Source: DASRHT01 sp035293765 (GTDB lineage: Bacteria > Chloroflexota > Ktedonobacteria > Ktedonobacterales > Ktedonobacteraceae). From it: DNA of 64,000 nucleotides. Numbering within the stretch: position 1 is the first letter of the stretch; every line of letters begins with the position of its first letter. The stretch covers positions 44,699-108,698 of the forward strand of contig DATGMF010000086.1 in assembly GCA_035293765.1 (NCBI GenBank). The letters are read 5' to 3'. The translations under genes and the position numbers were made by a program. Shown here one piece after another: positions 61,887 to 64,000 of this stretch. The notes under the pieces were generated by a model. The model did no database searches and had not been told where the DNA came from. It saw only the letters and a list, made by a program, of their open reading frames with translations.

Positions 61887-63695
61887 ATGCGATTGCTTCT
61901 GCCGACGCGGCTCTCTGCGGTTACAGCCACCGTGCGGCTGCTCTTTACAACCCATCCGCGTGCCTTTATCATCAGTACCGTGGGAACGCTGATCGAGCCA
62001 CTCTTTTATCCGGCCCTGCTTCTGATCTTGCATCAAATGTTGCAAGCCATTACTGGACCGATAGGAGCCGTACAGATGAACGGCGCAGTCACTACTTCTG
62101 GGATCATTTTGATCGCCCTGCTACTCATCCAGCGCCTGGCGATTATCACCCGTGATGGCTCCTCGAACATTCTGCGCCAACAAGCCTGGGTTGTGATTAG
62201 CGCCCGCATTATGCACAAGCTGCCTTCGGTTCCCTACACTCTCTTCGAGAACAATGAGTTTCAAGCGCGATATGGGCTGGTCATCCGCGAAGCGGCGCAG
62301 CGCTCCATCACGCTGGTGGACTCGCTGCTTTCCACTGTACCGATTTTGCTAGGCGTGCTCGGTCTAGCTGCAACGCTTTTTGCCCTGGCCCCACTGATGG
62401 TCGTTGCGCTTCTTGTGATCGCCATTCCGGCCTTGCTCACTGAGCGCCGCCTCAGCCATGCCATGTATGCCCTGCAAGATCGCTCAGCCCCCCAGCAGCT
62501 ACGTATGGATGTGCTCACCAATATGCAGGTGGATGCCGACTTTCAGCGCGATGTGCGCGTGTACCAGAGCAACCTGGTCTCAAGCGAATACACGCAGCTC
62601 GCAGAGCGCTACCTGGCCGAATTAAAGCGTCTCACCGCGCGTTTTCTAGGCTTGCGCACCGGCGCCGCCCTGGCCCAGGTCATCGGCCTGGGTTTGGCGC
62701 TGGCTGCTGCCTTCGCGCTTCTTAGCCTCGGTCAACTAAGCCTCGCCAGTTTTGCCGTACTCATTCCCGGTATCTCCATGCTTTCTGGGATGATTAATGC
62801 CTTCCTCTACCAGTACCGTTCGCTGCGCGAGTCTCTGCTGTATACTGAGGCCCTTTTCGACTTTCTAACCACCTCCTTTGAGCTTCCTGCTGATTCAGCC
62901 GCAATAGCGCCGCTGGTGGCCTCGGCCTCACGTTTGGAAGCTATTCGGCTCGAAGGAATCTCTTATACTTATCCCGAAACCCAGCACGAGGCCCTTACAG
63001 ACATTTCGTGTGTATTCAAGCCAGGACTGACCGCGATTGTTGGCACCAACGGAGCTGGCAAGAGCACCCTGATCAAACTGCTCTCCAGCCTTGTCGCTCC
63101 CACCGGTGGACGGCTGACAGCGTCGCTTTCTACTGGTGAGGAGACATCTCTTGCCGCCTGTGCCAGGGCCATCCTCTTCCAGGAACCGGCCCATTTCCCA
63201 TTTAGCATTCGCCACAACGTCACCATGCGTTTCGAGCAACAGCCAGAAGAGGATGAGCGCATCTGGGAAGCGCTGCGGCAGGCCGGGTTGGAAGCGGTAG
63301 TGCAAGCGTTACCTGATGGGTTAGACACGGTGGTTGGGGCAGGCTTTGGTGGAGTCGCTGATCTATCTGGAGGGCAATGGCAGCGTCTGGCCCTGGCTCG
63401 ACTGCTGTATCATGATGCGCCTTTGATTATGCTTGATGAGCCGAGTGCAAGCCTGGACCCGGTTGGAGAACGCCAGATCTTCGAACTGCTCGCACGGCTC
63501 TCACATGAGAAAATTATTCTCTTTGCCACCCATCGCTATGATACCATTCGTCAGGCCGATACCATTGCGGTGCTGGTCGATGGACAACTCGCAGAGATGG
63601 GCACCCATGACGAGTTGGAAAAGAACGCGCGCGACTTCTGGTCCCTCTACCTGGCTCAGGGCTCGTCGCGGACTTCTGATGTCGCATCGTCTTAA
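61887..63695 (+). CDS. ABC exporter half-transporter (permease fused to ATPase)
   Basis: A 602-aa protein: five or six transmembrane segments (about 1-330), then an ATPase with Walker A GTNGAGKSTL, Q-loop LFQEPAHFPF, signature LSGGQWQRLALARLL, Walker B LIMLDEPSASLDP and switch His ATHR. Typical of a dimeric or heteromeric exporter. ATG 61887 follows GGAGG. The substrate is unknown. Stands alone; its partner half may lie outside the window. Confidence 0.92.
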   Translation: MRLLLPTRLSAVTATVRLLFTTHPRAFIISTVGTLIEPLFYPALLLILHQMLQAITGPIGAVQMNGAVTTSGIILIALLLIQRLAIITRDGSSNILRQQAWVVISARIMHKLPSVPYTLFENNEFQARYGLVIREAAQRSITLVDSLLSTVPILLGVLGLAATLFALAPLMVVALLVIAIPALLTERRLSHAMYALQDRSAPQQLRMDVLTNMQVDADFQRDVRVYQSNLVSSEYTQLAERYLAELKRLTARFLGLRTGAALAQVIGLGLALAAAFALLSLGQLSLASFAVLIPGISMLSGMINAFLYQYRSLRESLLYTEALFDFLTTSFELPADSAAIAPLVASASRLEAIRLEGISYTYPETQHEALTDISCVFKPGLTAIVGTNGAGKSTLIKLLSSLVAPTGGRLTASLSTGEETSLAACARAILFQEPAHFPFSIRHNVTMRFEQQPEEDERIWEALRQAGLEAVVQALPDGLDTVVGAGFGGVADLSGGQWQRLALARLLYHDAPLIMLDEPSASLDPVGERQIFELLARLSHEKIILFATHRYDTIRQADTIAVLVDGQLAEMGTHDELEKNARDFWSLYLAQGSSRTSDVASS

Positions 63696-64000
63696 CAGCT
63701 TCTAGAGAGGCTCTATCGCGGGGGTCCAGGATAGAATCATCAGCGAGATCTCAGCACGAAAAAGTCGGAATAGCAAGGAGGATTTCGTGGCGAGTCTCGC
63801 TGATCAGAGGCCTCCTTTTCGGGACGTTTGAGTGCATTAAACAGCCCTAACGTCATTGCATGTTTTCAATAATCAGGAAGGTGCCAGAAGAGGTCAAAAA
63901 ACTTAAGGAAAAAATCTACCAGTTTGACGACAGATTCTTACTCGAAAAATCTTGCAATGAGATGATTTGTCTGGTATGGTGAAAGGAGAAAATGATGTCT
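63696..64000. other. Window-end region with the start of a further gene
   Basis: 305 bases. Tandem ATG codons at 63992 and 63995 follow AAAGGAG, so a plus-strand gene probably starts here and continues outside. A 14-codon frame with its own AAGGAGG (GTG 63787) is too short to judge. Confidence 0.4.

Noticed and set aside
61682..62155. A 157-codon frame before the ABC exporter
   Set aside because: It overlaps the exporter gene in another frame and lacks a ribosome site.
1..64000. CRISPR arrays and tRNA genes
   Set aside because: No regularly spaced repeats, and no cloverleaf with a GTTCGAATC-type T-arm was found by eye; short tRNAs could still be missed.

Overview
The window looks like a chromosome segment of an aerobic, spore-forming, actinomycete-like Chloroflexota bacterium, most likely class Ktedonobacteria. 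This is inferred from gene content: an IscB/omega-RNA element of the kind known from Ktedonobacter racemifer, Chloroflexota-style proteins with long Pro/Tyr/Gln-rich tails, paralogous small methyltransferases, a two-transmembrane subunit IV-like protein with a PRC-barrel-like part, and moderately high GC with short dispersed palindromic repeats. No 16S rRNA is present, so the assignment rests on protein character alone.

Layout. 1-5.4 kb: a molybdenum hydroxylase operon (hcrC-hcrA-hcrB like) whose FAD subunit carries the extra 4Fe-4S loop of 4-hydroxybenzoyl-CoA reductase, followed by an aryl-CoA ligase. 5.4-12.7 kb: two paralogous methyltransferases, a PAS-GAF-PAS histidine kinase, a receiver-like/pseudokinase fusion, a VOC protein and a UspA-like protein. 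13-17 kb: an orphan CoxL/XDH-type large subunit next to a molybdenum-cofactor sulfurase-like enzyme. 17.2-31.4 kb: a long plus-strand catabolic cluster: GntR/FCD regulator, beta-hydroxyacid dehydrogenase, 2-oxoacid dehydrogenase E1alpha/E1beta/E2, an M24 hydrolase, a complete Liv-type ABC importer and an alpha/beta hydrolase. It is interrupted after E2 by an IscB element with a recognisable omega RNA and a perfect 18-bp right-end hairpin. 31.4-33.4 kb: P450 and TetR. 34-38.5 kb: Hsp20, small membrane proteins, several unknown genes and an ABC-ATPase remnant. 38.9-45.2 kb: glnA, moaA with a structured leader, a MerR/excisionase-type HTH protein, thyX, a GNAT protein and a class V aminotransferase. 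45.3-50 kb: a solitary 5S rRNA gene with its own promoter and terminator, a 94-aa unknown, an orphan MbtH protein and smc. 50-64 kb: membrane and secreted proteins, a formyltransferase, a fused double YggX protein translationally coupled to a radical SAM/B12 protein, small metabolic enzymes, 3-hydroxyacyl-CoA dehydrogenase and an ABC exporter.

The most notable points are: (1) the radical SAM gene at 53427 almost certainly does not end at its TGA. The codons around it read Cys-Sec-Ala-Glu-Pro and then run to a TAA, making it a CUAEP-tail selenoprotein with a hairpin just downstream. (2) An intact IscB with omega RNA sits against the 3' end of an E2 gene. (3) A dispersed repeat family starting GTAGGG supplies the TAG stop codon of at least five genes and has also entered coding sequence in frame. 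MoaA, the hydroxylases and the sulfurase-like protein together form a molybdenum-cofactor theme across the window.
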